This document shows positions 1 through 9,396 of a DNA stretch of 64,000 nt, piece after piece. Origin of the DNA: Algoriphagus sp. GTDB lineage: Bacteria > Bacteroidota > Bacteroidia > Cytophagales > Cyclobacteriaceae. A program made the translations under genes and the position numbers. The stretch is taken from positions 1 to 64,000 of the forward strand of contig NZ_JAUXYL010000027.1 of the NCBI RefSeq assembly GCF_030694375.1, written 5' to 3'. Each line of letters opens with the position of its first letter. Position 1 is the first letter of the stretch. The notes under the pieces were generated by a model. It saw only the letters and a list, made by a program, of their open reading frames with translations, had not been told where the DNA came from and ran no database searches.

Positions 1-79
1 AAAAATCGGCTGTCCGAAGAAATGTGTATTTTTCATCCGCTGTAATTTGAAGTTGTGGTAAACCTAAAATACAGCAAAA

Positions 80-109
80 AGGGTAGGCTTCTCCTAAGAA
101 GCTTACCCT
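80..109. terminator. Terminator-like hairpin
   Basis: Two 13-bp arms (80-92 and 97-109) pair with one mismatch around a 4-base loop, and an A/T-rich run follows. It probably ends transcription of a gene that lies mostly left of the window. A short frame open from the left edge (reading ...CVFFIRCNLKLW, stop near 60) could be the tail of that gene, but it is too short to identify. A wider pair of inverted ends (CTGTCCGAAGAAA at 10-22, TTTCTCGGACAG at 124-135) encloses the hairpin, so it may instead be part of a small mobile-element remnant. Confidence 0.5.
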
Positions 110-160
110 AAATTTTAAAACCGTTTCTCGGACAGTAGTGATTTAGAATATATAAACGCT

Positions 161-616
161 ATGACCAATCAAGAAAAAGCAGCGATTGGATATGTTTCGA
201 CCTTTATTGGCAACGAATGTTGGTGGGATGGAGATGCGAATGCGGATAGAAGCAATTTAGATTGTAAGATAATCACCTCTCTAGGACTAGGATATCAATG
301 TTCAGAAACTCATCTTGGCTTTTTAAGAAAATGGTTTTCAAGTGACAAAGATGTTTTATCTGAATTAGAAAATTCAAATTGCCCAACAACTCCTTACACT
401 GCAACAATTCAAGACACTCTCGACAAAATTGTGCTAACCATAAAAGGAGATTCAATTTCTGTTTATTATGAAGCAAGTGCGGTAAACTTGAGAGAACAAG
501 AAAGTTGGGAATGGTCAGAGACAGTTTATTTCAGTGTCACAACCAATAATTTAAGAATTATAAATAAAGATAAATCGGAAGTCAAACATGAAAAATTTGA
601 AATGATTGTAGAGTAA
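161..616 (+). CDS. Hypothetical protein (151 aa)
   Basis: I do not recognise this protein. It is acidic, has no signal peptide or membrane segment, and contains aromatic-rich stretches (NECWWDGD near residue 18, ESWEWSETVYF near 113) followed by alternating strand-like segments. The overall look is a small, soluble beta-rich protein. It starts with ATG in an A/T-rich context just right of the inverted ends at 10-135. Its base composition appears more A/T-rich than the AddAB-like genes that follow, which would fit an acquired accessory gene. It stands alone, with no partner reading in the same direction. Some immunity-type proteins look like this, but nothing in the sequence proves it. Confidence 0.6.
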   Translation: MTNQEKAAIGYVSTFIGNECWWDGDANADRSNLDCKIITSLGLGYQCSETHLGFLRKWFSSDKDVLSELENSNCPTTPYTATIQDTLDKIVLTIKGDSISVYYEASAVNLREQESWEWSETVYFSVTTNNLRIINKDKSEVKHEKFEMIVE

Positions 617-683
617 AAATTAAAAAAACTGCCACCTGAGACTACCTGCTTTTCTACTAACTACTCACTTTTTACCACTTACA

Positions 684-730
684 AAACCCTTCGACTCCCC
701 GCCGCGGCGGGCAAGCTACTCAGGGTGACC
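684..730. repeat. Short palindromic intergenic repeat
   Basis: The sequence CCCTTCGACTCC...CTCAGGGTGACC brackets a perfect palindrome CCCGCCGCGGCGGG at 698-711. It lies in the 157-bp gap between the orphan gene and the convergent AddB-like gene, where it could act as a bidirectional terminator. The flanking words resemble REP-like text found between genes in Bacteroidota; that resemblance is from memory. Confidence 0.35.
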
Positions 731-773
731 CTACTACCTTTCCACTCCGCCTACTGAGACTGCCTACTGCCCC

Positions 774-3638
774 CTACTTTCCACACATCTCCTTGTAAGG
801 ACAATACTTACACTTCTCCACGTCATCCGTTTGAGAAAATGGAACTTCCGGATCGTACATCTCTTCCAATAGCCCCTTCAATCCTTCCTCATACGCTTCC
901 TGATAATCACGGTAATCATTTAGCTCAATTCCGGTTTTATAGGCTTGCTTCAATTGCAAATACGGATTGAAATCATCAGAAAATAGCTCCCTTAAATTGA
1001 AAATAGCCGGTTTGAGTACCGCCGTATTCTCAGGGTAAGTCGCTTGATAAAGCAGTCCGTAAAACATGGTCTGCATCGCTGCTTTGTTTCGCTTTTTGTT
1101 TTCTCGGTCAAAAAGCGATGGAATATCCGGAAACTCCTTTTTATCGCCTCCCGATTTGTAATCTATCAGTCGAATCGCTCCATTCAGTTCATCAACTCGG
1201 TCAATAATTCCCCGTAAGGCAATCTCACGGCTGCCCTGTGAGGTTTGAATCAGTAGTTTAGCCTGATATTTTTTAGCCTTTTCCAAAGAAACCAAACGGA
1301 AAGGAGCAGAAGCGGCATCAATCTCCAAAATCCGGTTGATGTATTTTTGGAGTACATCACGCGCGATAGCCATTTGCCCGTTTAGCTTGGTTTCAGCCGC
1401 ATCTTCTAGGTGATAATGCGTACGAACTGCCTGTTCAATGGCAGGAAACACCCAAAGACGCTGCAAATCCTTAAAATCTCCCGGTTCAAGCACATCCCTT
1501 TTCTTTCGCTCCATAAAGCCTTGATAGAGATTTTCCATGCTGTAATGCGCCAAATTCCCAAAAACCCCTGCATCGATGTCTTCGCTGACTTCATCTTTTT
1601 CTTTTAGTTCTGCAAGGTATTGGAGGTAAAACTTGAGACGACAATCGAGGTAAACACTCAGTGCTGAGGGCGAAAAGGCAGTTTCGGATGTGCCGTCAGG
1701 TCGGATTAGATACCTATCCAAAAGTCCCAAAACCTCTGGCACTTTTGGAATGCTGATTTCTTCCGGAGACTTTTGGTCGATTGGAACAAAAATCACCTCC
1801 TCCCTGATCTCCAAGCCCATTTCCACCATCATCTGTTGGATGTAGCGGCTCTTTTCTCCGGCTTTCCCCTGTTCGGCTGCCGTAGTGTAAATCATATGCA
1901 CCTCCTCTGCAGAGTGAAGCAGTCGGTAAAAAGTGTAGGCATAGATCGCGTCGTTTTGCTCTTGTACAGGCAATCCAAACGCCCGGCGAATATTGAACGG
2001 AATCATAGAATTCAATCCGGCTGAAGGCGGAAAACTGCTCTCATTCATATTGCAGATGATTACCCGCCGGAAATCTAGGTTTCTAGTCTCCAACACCCCC
2101 ATCACCTGCAGTCCCTGTAGCGGTTCCCCTTCAAATGGCAACTTCACCTCTCTGAAAACCTGACGGAAAAGCCGGATGAAAAACTCCCGATTGACACGCA
2201 GTGCATCCTGCTTCGCAAAAACCTCCCGCAATCGGGTCAGTTGCTTAAAGCATTGATACAGGTAACTCCGCTGCAAAGGTTCTTCTTTCAGTCTTTCGGC
2301 CAAATCCTCCATCAACTTGGACAGATAGGCAAACAACTGATCACTTTCGAGCTTTTGAAATATCAGCGCGAAAAATTCACCACCCTTTTGGAGATTTTCC
2401 TGCGAAATATGAATCTGATTTTTCGCCTGAATATCCAACAGTAAATCTTCACAAAATTTCGGATTGGCAGTTTTCAAGTAAATGGATGAAAGCAGATTTC
2501 TGACGGCCTGATGATAGAAAAGCACCTTTCCATCTTCTATTTTAATAAATCGCTGCATCTCCAGGACAGCCTCCAAGAAGGCATACACAGGTGAATTTTT
2601 GACAGGATAGCCCATCGTGACGTTGACTTTGTCAATCTGATCAGGAAGGGAATGAAGTATCGGAAATAGCATCTGCTCATCCGGCAAAATCACCACAGTC
2701 TCTTCCCAGTTTTCTTCGCCTTTCACCTGCTCCAAAATCGTCCCGACCAGATTTGCCTGATTGGTTTTGAGCGGCGTGGCATACGTATGGATTTTAGCGT
2801 TTCGGCTTTGAATCTGCGTCGGAATTATTTCGGGAAATGTCGGCCCCAAAACCTTGTCTCTTTGGTATTCACGGAAGAAAAGTCCGGCTTCCTGATTTTT
2901 GTCAATAAGGTAATAGCCATCCAAATCCCAGAAAATTTCAGCCCCAAACCTAGAGATAAAATGCTTGATCAGTTTCTCTTCAGTGCCGGTAAATGCATTG
3001 AAACCGATGAAAATCGTGTGTTTTTCCGGCTTTTCGAGTTGATCGAGCGCCTCGACTACTTTGCGGTAAAGCTTTCCCGAATAGGCCAAACCCGATACAT
3101 CCAAGGAAGCCTGAAATGACTGATAAAGTGGATTGAGCAATTCCCAGAACTTCAAAAACTTCTCCTGATGCATGCGATCCTGCCGAATGAAGGAATTCCA
3201 AAACTGCTGAATCAACTCTACCTGACCTTCAGTCAAAAAACTCTGATCGGACTCAAATTCCTTGAATTCAGCCAACTGATGATACAATCGTTTGGCATCT
3301 GCCATAAATTGATCCACGTCGTTGAAATCTTTGAGGATCATTTCTCCCCAAAAGAAAAAACGGTCAAAATCTTCCGGATTCGGATGTAAATCCCGATAAA
3401 CCCGATACAACTCAAAGATCAGGGTCAAGTCATCGGCAGGACGCTGACCCGCATACTGATAAAATATATCCTCAATCGTCTTCACCTCCGGCATCCAAGT
3501 CGGTTCGGAGATCAAAGTTCCCAAATGCTGTGTAAAGAATAAACCGGCTCTTCGGTTGGGAAGGACGATACTGAGGTTTTGAAGATTTTCGTGTTTTTCA
3601 AGAATCTCCTTTGCAGTATTTTTTAGAAAACTATGCAT
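774..3638 (-). CDS. AddB-like PD-(D/E)XK nuclease subunit
   Basis: This 954-aa protein is probably the second subunit of an AddAB/RecBCD-like enzyme that resects double-strand breaks for recombination. The N-terminus (LSIVLPNRRAGLFF, near residues 22-35) is a degenerate helicase-like region without a normal Walker A lysine, as in AddB. The C-terminal nuclease shows His698 (GNLAHYS), Asp813 (GIIDRVD) and Asp826-x-Lys828 (LIDYKSGG). Cys666 together with Cys943, Cys946 and Cys952 (CKYCPYKEMC) matches the four-cysteine iron-sulfur staple of AddB nucleases. Its start overlaps the end of the upstream AddA-like gene by 8 bp, so the two are surely co-transcribed. The family call is firm; the assignment as AddB rather than another RecB-like nuclease is an inference from the pairing. 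Confidence 0.9.
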   Translation of the reverse strand: MHSFLKNTAKEILEKHENLQNLSIVLPNRRAGLFFTQHLGTLISEPTWMPEVKTIEDIFYQYAGQRPADDLTLIFELYRVYRDLHPNPEDFDRFFFWGEMILKDFNDVDQFMADAKRLYHQLAEFKEFESDQSFLTEGQVELIQQFWNSFIRQDRMHQEKFLKFWELLNPLYQSFQASLDVSGLAYSGKLYRKVVEALDQLEKPEKHTIFIGFNAFTGTEEKLIKHFISRFGAEIFWDLDGYYLIDKNQEAGLFFREYQRDKVLGPTFPEIIPTQIQSRNAKIHTYATPLKTNQANLVGTILEQVKGEENWEETVVILPDEQMLFPILHSLPDQIDKVNVTMGYPVKNSPVYAFLEAVLEMQRFIKIEDGKVLFYHQAVRNLLSSIYLKTANPKFCEDLLLDIQAKNQIHISQENLQKGGEFFALIFQKLESDQLFAYLSKLMEDLAERLKEEPLQRSYLYQCFKQLTRLREVFAKQDALRVNREFFIRLFRQVFREVKLPFEGEPLQGLQVMGVLETRNLDFRRVIICNMNESSFPPSAGLNSMIPFNIRRAFGLPVQEQNDAIYAYTFYRLLHSAEEVHMIYTTAAEQGKAGEKSRYIQQMMVEMGLEIREEVIFVPIDQKSPEEISIPKVPEVLGLLDRYLIRPDGTSETAFSPSALSVYLDCRLKFYLQYLAELKEKDEVSEDIDAGVFGNLAHYSMENLYQGFMERKKRDVLEPGDFKDLQRLWVFPAIEQAVRTHYHLEDAAETKLNGQMAIARDVLQKYINRILEIDAASAPFRLVSLEKAKKYQAKLLIQTSQGSREIALRGIIDRVDELNGAIRLIDYKSGGDKKEFPDIPSLFDRENKKRNKAAMQTMFYGLLYQATYPENTAVLKPAIFNLRELFSDDFNPYLQLKQAYKTGIELNDYRDYQEAYEEGLKGLLEEMYDPEVPFSQTDDVEKCKYCPYKEMCGK

Positions 3639-6600
3639 GGACTTCTTCGATTTTTCCAGTTTCCAAATAGCACAAAAAGCCTTTGGCAGGCTTTTGAGTA
3701 AGTTTTTTCACCAATTCCATATATTCCCGCACTTGGTTTCCATAGTGTTCCATTTCCTCACCCGTTTTGAAATCGACAATGACAGATTCACTTTCCCTCA
3801 GGATAATTCGATCGGGACGTTTTTGCTTTCCTCCGGGAAGTAATATTCCCTGCTCTGCGAGCAGAATGCCTTCACCGACAAACCAAGATGAAAAAAGTGA
3901 GTTTTTGAAAAGTCCAATCAACTGTGTTTCAACCTCTGATTTTTCAGATTCGCTGAGTCTTCCTTCGAAGTAAAAGGCCTGCAAAATGGACTTTGCAGCT
4001 TCCAAATCGATGGATTTCTCCAAAATCTCGTGGACAAGCAAGCCGAAGTTGCGTTTTTTGCGCTGTTCCATTCCTTCCTGGGAAAAGTCCACTGCATACT
4101 TCTTCACTTTCAAAAGCTCAGTCCAGTTTTGATAGGCCCAGCGCAACTCCGGTACAGTAAGCACTGGGGGTTTCTCCGGCTTCACTTTTGGCCAATCACC
4201 CAATTCAAAGATTTTGGTTTCCGAATCAAAATACTCCGAAAGGCTCAATCCTTCCCCGGTTTCTATTCCATTTTGAAGAATCTGCTGCAAATGAACCTCC
4301 AGAATATTGAGTGAGCCGATCTTTTCCTTGTAGGGAACAAATCCCCAAAAAACATCCTCAGCCCGCGTTAGCGCCACATAAATCATATTCAAGCTGTCCA
4401 AATATGCCAAAATCGCTTCTTCGGAATAGGTCTCATGGAAGTCAGATTTGGATAGGTTGCTATTGAGCGTGAGCGGAATGATGGCCGCGAGATTATGGCC
4501 CTTGTCCTCAAAAGGTGACCAAACCACATTTCCCTTGGTCACATCAAAGATTGTCCATTTCAAAAACGGCATCAGCACCACTTTAAACTGCAATCCCTTG
4601 GACTTGTGAATGGTCAAAATCCGCATGGCATCATGACCTTCCGGAATCTTGACGGTGCGTTTGGATTGATTATCCTCCCACCAATCCAGAAACCCCGCGA
4701 GATCAGAGCGATTGGATGCGGTGAAGTCATAGACGGCCTCTTTGAAACCTGAGATGTAGGCTTTTTCCAGTCCATTTTCCATCAAATCCAAGGCGGATAT
4801 CAACTCCTCCAAGGCTTCCATCAATGGAAGCTGGAGCAAAAGCGTCTCGCGCTGCCGAAAAGACTCCACCTTTTCCCTCAAGTAATCCGGAATTTGATCC
4901 AAGGCCAAAAGCTCGTGGTTGACAGGTTCATCCTGCAAAACTGCCCGATAGTACCACATGGTCTTAAATTGTACCACATCGTCGGGATATTGGAGGTATT
5001 TCAATCCCGCCACCAGGGCTTTGACAGCCGCAGATTTGCTCAGGTACATCGATTCATCAGAAAGCACATCGAAGCGATAGGCAGAATCAATATTCGTCGC
5101 CCCTTCCCGCATCAGAATATCTGCGATGGCTTCCCCTTCCGCTTTGGTACGCACCAAAAAGGCAATATCACGTAGGCTGTAGCCGTGGTCCTGAAGTTCG
5201 CACACCATGGCCGGAAGCTTATCCAGCACCCGCTCGGAAAAATTTCCCTCCTCCTCTTCTTCCTTACCCGAAGCCAAAAACTCAATTTTCACCTTACCCT
5301 GAAATTCAGAACTTGCCTTTTTTGGAGAAATCTTCTGATTTACGTCCGAATATGCGCGCGAAAGAATCGATGGATCAGCCACTCCGTACTGATCCTGAAG
5401 TGTCGCTTCAAAGGAGGCCGGAAGCCGTTTAAAAAGCGCATTATTAAAGTCAATGATAGTTGGCAGACTTCGAAAATTGGTGTCCAGATTTTCATGTTGA
5501 ATCCCAAAAACACCCATCTCTTGCTCCACTTGCTCCAAAAGCAACTTCATCTCTCCGCCTCTCCAGCGATAGATCGACTGCTTCACATCCCCTACCAAAA
5601 GATTGGTGTTACCCTGCGAAAGGGAGTTTTCCAGCAGCGGCTTGAAGCTTGCCCATTGGAATCCGGAAGTGTCCTGAAATTCGTCAATCAGATAGTTTCG
5701 GTACTGATTTCCGACTTTTTCATAGATGAAAGGAGCGTCATTTTCTTTGGTGATTTCCTTGAGAAACTCATTGGCATCGGAAATCAGTAAAATGCTTTCT
5801 TCATCCTTGATGAGGGTCAGTTCCTCCAGGAGATTTCTGAAAATACCATACACGTAGATGTTTTTGGAGATCGCCAACAAGGTGTTCCACTGGTAAGTCA
5901 GCTGCTCTACTTTTCCCAAAAGTTCTCCCAATCCGGCGTAGAATGATTGCTCAATCAAGTCCTTTTTAGGACTTGTCTTTGTAGCCCAAGCTTCCGGACT
6001 TGCTGCTTTGGCCAGATGGGCATCTGAAAAATCAGAAATCGGAGTTTCTTTTTTACCCAGTTTATCAAACCTGCTAAGAAATCCACGGTTGTAGTCGCTC
6101 CATTCCAAACCTAAACCAGCTCGGATTTCATTGGCTTTCAGATTGATCGCCTCGGCGATTTTGATCAGTTCGGCCCTCCGTTCCCGAGCAAAAACCTGAA
6201 GTCGGGAAATGTTTTCTTTTTCCTTTAAAAAACTTCGAATATCAGCAGAATACCGCTTGAAGTCCTCCTGAAAAATCTGCCCTCCCAACTCGCGAATATT
6301 TCGTCGAATATCCCAGGATTTGCCGTTTTGGATCTGATCAGAGGCGTAGTCTACCAGCCACTTGTGGAGAAATTCATCTTCCATCACCAGCATCACCACG
6401 CGATCCACTACGCGATCGAGTACCGCTTGCTGATCCAACTCAACCTCAAACTTGGCATTGAGATCCATTTCCCTGGCAAATGCCCGCACCACTTTCTGAA
6501 AGAAACTGTCAATCGTGCTGACCGAAAAATGCCCATAATCATGCAGAATCGCTGTCAAGGTCTGGGAAGCTTTCACTTTCAGGCCGGTTTCATCCACCTG

Positions 6601-6843
6601 AAGTGCTTTCATCAGCTCTTCATCCATTTTTTCCCCCGGATTCACAGTCGTTCGGAGACGATTCAGCTCCTTGAGAATCCGCTCCTTCATTTCGGCAGTA
6701 GCTTTATTGGTAAAAGTCACCGCGAGAATCTGCCGAAATGCTCCGGGATTTGCCAATGCAAGTTTGAGGTATTCCAAGGTCAGCGTGTAGGTCTTACCCG
6801 AGCCGGCGGAGGATTTGTAGATGATGAAAGGTTTATGATCCAT
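3631..6843 (-). CDS. AddA-like UvrD-family helicase-nuclease
   Basis: This 1070-aa protein is a superfamily 1 3'-5' helicase fused to a RecB-type nuclease. Visible motifs in order are Walker A (SSAGSGKT, Lys17), motif Ia (AVTFTNKATAEM), motif II (YLIDEFQDTS), motif III (VGDVKQSIYRWRGG), motif V (ILTIHKSKGLQF) and motif VI (ALTRAEDVFW). The last 65 residues carry the nuclease core: Asp1011 (RPDRI) and Asp1024-x-Lys1026 (VDFKTG). The length is slightly under that of AddA in Bacillus. It is the first gene of a two-gene operon with the AddB-like subunit, and it runs divergently from the GH67 gene across a 153-bp gap that must hold both promoters. Expected role: double-strand-break end processing and recombination repair. 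Confidence 0.92.
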   Translation of the reverse strand: MDHKPFIIYKSSAGSGKTYTLTLEYLKLALANPGAFRQILAVTFTNKATAEMKERILKELNRLRTTVNPGEKMDEELMKALQVDETGLKVKASQTLTAILHDYGHFSVSTIDSFFQKVVRAFAREMDLNAKFEVELDQQAVLDRVVDRVVMLVMEDEFLHKWLVDYASDQIQNGKSWDIRRNIRELGGQIFQEDFKRYSADIRSFLKEKENISRLQVFARERRAELIKIAEAINLKANEIRAGLGLEWSDYNRGFLSRFDKLGKKETPISDFSDAHLAKAASPEAWATKTSPKKDLIEQSFYAGLGELLGKVEQLTYQWNTLLAISKNIYVYGIFRNLLEELTLIKDEESILLISDANEFLKEITKENDAPFIYEKVGNQYRNYLIDEFQDTSGFQWASFKPLLENSLSQGNTNLLVGDVKQSIYRWRGGEMKLLLEQVEQEMGVFGIQHENLDTNFRSLPTIIDFNNALFKRLPASFEATLQDQYGVADPSILSRAYSDVNQKISPKKASSEFQGKVKIEFLASGKEEEEEGNFSERVLDKLPAMVCELQDHGYSLRDIAFLVRTKAEGEAIADILMREGATNIDSAYRFDVLSDESMYLSKSAAVKALVAGLKYLQYPDDVVQFKTMWYYRAVLQDEPVNHELLALDQIPDYLREKVESFRQRETLLLQLPLMEALEELISALDLMENGLEKAYISGFKEAVYDFTASNRSDLAGFLDWWEDNQSKRTVKIPEGHDAMRILTIHKSKGLQFKVVLMPFLKWTIFDVTKGNVVWSPFEDKGHNLAAIIPLTLNSNLSKSDFHETYSEEAILAYLDSLNMIYVALTRAEDVFWGFVPYKEKIGSLNILEVHLQQILQNGIETGEGLSLSEYFDSETKIFELGDWPKVKPEKPPVLTVPELRWAYQNWTELLKVKKYAVDFSQEGMEQRKKRNFGLLVHEILEKSIDLEAAKSILQAFYFEGRLSESEKSEVETQLIGLFKNSLFSSWFVGEGILLAEQGILLPGGKQKRPDRIILRESESVIVDFKTGEEMEHYGNQVREYMELVKKLTQKPAKGFLCYLETGKIEEVHA

Positions 6844-6996
6844 GGGAAAAAGTTAGGCTTCGAAGATAGGAAAGCCAAGGGGATTTCGACACAAGTTTGG
6901 GCTGAAGTGACGGCAGTTGTCAGAAATCCATTGCGGAGTTCAAATTGGAATTCCTTGCATTTTTGGTCATTTTCAAATCCTCAAATATTTAAGCCC

Positions 6997-9156
6997 ATGA
7001 AAACCTTGTTGTGTAGTTTCATTTGTTGCCTGCTATTCTTTGATGCCAATGCCAAAGATGGCTATGGACTTTGGCTGGATTACAGTCCGGTGGAAAATCC
7101 ACAACTAAAGACTCAGATCGATCCGCTTTTCTCCGGATTTTTTTTCTTTGGTGAAAGCCCAACTTACGATGTCATCCGAAAGGAACTGGATATAGCAGGT
7201 CAAAAGATGCTGGGAAAAACACCGATTTATTCAAAGGAAAGATTGGCTCAAACCAAGGTTTGGTTGGGAACACGAGAACAGCTTTCGCAAGTACTCGGAT
7301 TGCAGCAACAGGCTGACATTCGGGAATTGGGCGAAGATGGATTTTGGATGGGGCCAATCGATTTTCAGGGAAAAACCTATTTCACCATCGTGGGAAACCG
7401 ACCTATCGGTGTCCTCTATGGTGTCTTTGATTGGTTGAAAACCATTCAAACCGGAGCTTTTGATCCCCGCCTCCAAAAATCAGACAGTCCAAAAGTTACC
7501 CTTCGTATGCTCAACCATTGGGACAATCTGGATCGGACAGTGGAGAGAGGGTATGCAGGTTTCTCGATTTGGGATTGGCACAGGCTTCCTGGCTATATCG
7601 ATCCCCGCTACATCGACTATGCACGGGCAAATGCAAGCATCGGAATCAACGCCGTGTCGCTCACCAATGTCAATGCAAATGCCCGGATTCTCACCACTGA
7701 TTTCATGAAAAAGGCCAAAGTTTTGGCAGACATTTTCAGACCTTATGGCATTAAGGTTTTTCTTACTGCGCGCTTTTCTGCTCCGATCGAAATCGGAGGA
7801 TTAAAAACCGCCGATCCACTCGATCCGGAGGTAATCACTTTTTGGAAAAATAAAACGGACGAGATGTACTCCTTTATCCCCGATTTTGGGGGTTACCTAG
7901 TCAAAGCTAATTCTGAGGGTCAACCCGGCCCACATGAATACCAACGAAATCATGCCGAAGGTGCAAATGTCTTGGCCGACGCTTTGGCTCCACATGATGG
8001 CATCTTGATTTGGAGAGCTTTCGTCTATTCACATGAGTTGGATGAGGACCGGCACAAACATGCCAATCTCGAATTCGAACCTTTGGATGGTAAATTCCGG
8101 GAGAACGTGATCATCCAAGTGAAAAATGGGGCGATAGATTTCATGCCACGTGAACCTTTTCACCCGCTCTTTGGAGCTGTCAAGAGTACCAATCTCGGGA
8201 TTGAGTTTCAAATCACTCAGGAATACCTCGGACAAGCTACCCAGTTGGTCTTCCTTGCTCCGATGTGGGAAGAAGTTTTGCGCAGCAAAACCTACCGTCC
8301 TACCCCTGCCTCCACTGTGGCTGGTATCATCGATGGTAGCGACTCCGGACAAAAGCTGACACTGATGGCGGGCGTATCCAATATCGGAACCGACCGCAAT
8401 TGGACCGGGCATCTTTTCGGACAGGCCAACTGGTATGCATTTGGACGACAGGCATGGGATCACTCCTTGACCTCAGCCCAAATTGCAGATGAATGGACAA
8501 AAATGACCTTTGGTCAAAAACCGGAGGTTTTATCAAAAATCAATGAAATCCTACTCGGATCGCATGAAGCAGCCGTCAATTACATGATGCCCTTGGGGCT
8601 TCACCATATCATGGGCTGGGATCATCATTACGGTCCGGGACCTTGGGTGACGGGCGGAAGACCGGACTGGACAGCGCTCTATTATCATCAGGCGGATAGT
8701 ATGGGAATCGGTTTTGACCGCACAGCAAGTGGCAGTGATGCCTTGGGCCAATATGCTCCCGAACTGGTGAACGCGTATGCTGATCCGAATCAAATACCGG
8801 AGAAATATTTGCTTTGGTTTCATCATCTTCCTTGGGATTTTGAGTTGAAATCAGGGAATACACTTTGGGAAGAAATCGGCCTTCATTACGATCAGGGTGT
8901 AAAAACCGCGAGAAAAATGCAGGAATCTTGGTCTTCTTTGGAATCTGAGATCGATCCTGAGCGATTTGATCATGTGAGGCAATTGTTGGCCGTTCAGGTC
9001 TCAGAGGCCGAATGGTGGAGAAATTCCTGCTTGCTTTATTTCCAGACTTTTGCGAAGCGTCCTTTTCCGGAGGAAATCGAACAGCCCGAAGGTGATCTGG
9101 AATATTACAAAAGCTTGAGATTCCCAACCGCACCGGGGATCAGGCCGAGATGGTAG
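6997..9156 (+). CDS. Alpha-glucuronidase, glycoside hydrolase family 67
   Basis: This 719-aa enzyme should remove (4-O-methyl)glucuronic acid from the ends of xylo-oligosaccharides. The frame runs open back to 6328, but only the ATG at 6997 gives a signal peptide (MKTLLCSFICCLLFFDANA) and avoids running antisense through the AddA-like gene. The GH67 hallmark LRMLNHWDNLDRTVERGYAG lies at 169-188. By comparison with characterised GH67 enzymes, Glu307 (KANSEGQPGP) is the catalytic acid and Asp381 (NGAIDF) with Glu409 (ITQEYLGQ) the base pair; the 28-residue spacing matches. No xylanase, SusC/SusD pair or transporter lies nearby, so the gene is an orphan in this window. The signal peptide suggests a periplasmic enzyme. 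Confidence 0.95.
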   Translation: MKTLLCSFICCLLFFDANAKDGYGLWLDYSPVENPQLKTQIDPLFSGFFFFGESPTYDVIRKELDIAGQKMLGKTPIYSKERLAQTKVWLGTREQLSQVLGLQQQADIRELGEDGFWMGPIDFQGKTYFTIVGNRPIGVLYGVFDWLKTIQTGAFDPRLQKSDSPKVTLRMLNHWDNLDRTVERGYAGFSIWDWHRLPGYIDPRYIDYARANASIGINAVSLTNVNANARILTTDFMKKAKVLADIFRPYGIKVFLTARFSAPIEIGGLKTADPLDPEVITFWKNKTDEMYSFIPDFGGYLVKANSEGQPGPHEYQRNHAEGANVLADALAPHDGILIWRAFVYSHELDEDRHKHANLEFEPLDGKFRENVIIQVKNGAIDFMPREPFHPLFGAVKSTNLGIEFQITQEYLGQATQLVFLAPMWEEVLRSKTYRPTPASTVAGIIDGSDSGQKLTLMAGVSNIGTDRNWTGHLFGQANWYAFGRQAWDHSLTSAQIADEWTKMTFGQKPEVLSKINEILLGSHEAAVNYMMPLGLHHIMGWDHHYGPGPWVTGGRPDWTALYYHQADSMGIGFDRTASGSDALGQYAPELVNAYADPNQIPEKYLLWFHHLPWDFELKSGNTLWEEIGLHYDQGVKTARKMQESWSSLESEIDPERFDHVRQLLAVQVSEAEWWRNSCLLYFQTFAKRPFPEEIEQPEGDLEYYKSLRFPTAPGIRPRW

Positions 9157-9396
9157 ATTGAAGTACGAGTAACGAAATACGCGTTACGAAGCTCTTGACT
9201 TGAGTTTGATCCTGATGTTCAAATTCTAAGGCCTAAACTTTCAAAAATGAATTTTCTAAATCTTGGTGTTCTTTTCCGCATATGTAATCTTCAGGAAAAG
9301 GAAATAACATCTGTGCTCATCCGTGCCATCTGTGAGATAAAATGAAGCAATAATGAATATCGAATGATGAATGTTGAATGATGAAGAAATAAGAAC

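Noticed and set aside
5185..5790. 201-codon plus-strand frame opposite the AddA-like gene.
   Set aside because: Antisense shadow with no recognised domain.
6328..6996. Upstream extension of the GH67 reading frame (223 codons).
   Set aside because: It runs antisense through the AddA-like gene, has no conserved start and would bury the signal peptide.
8609..9133. 174-codon minus-strand frame opposite the GH67 gene.
   Set aside because: Antisense shadow of a conserved enzyme, rich in Ser/Pro/Arg as typical of a shadow frame.
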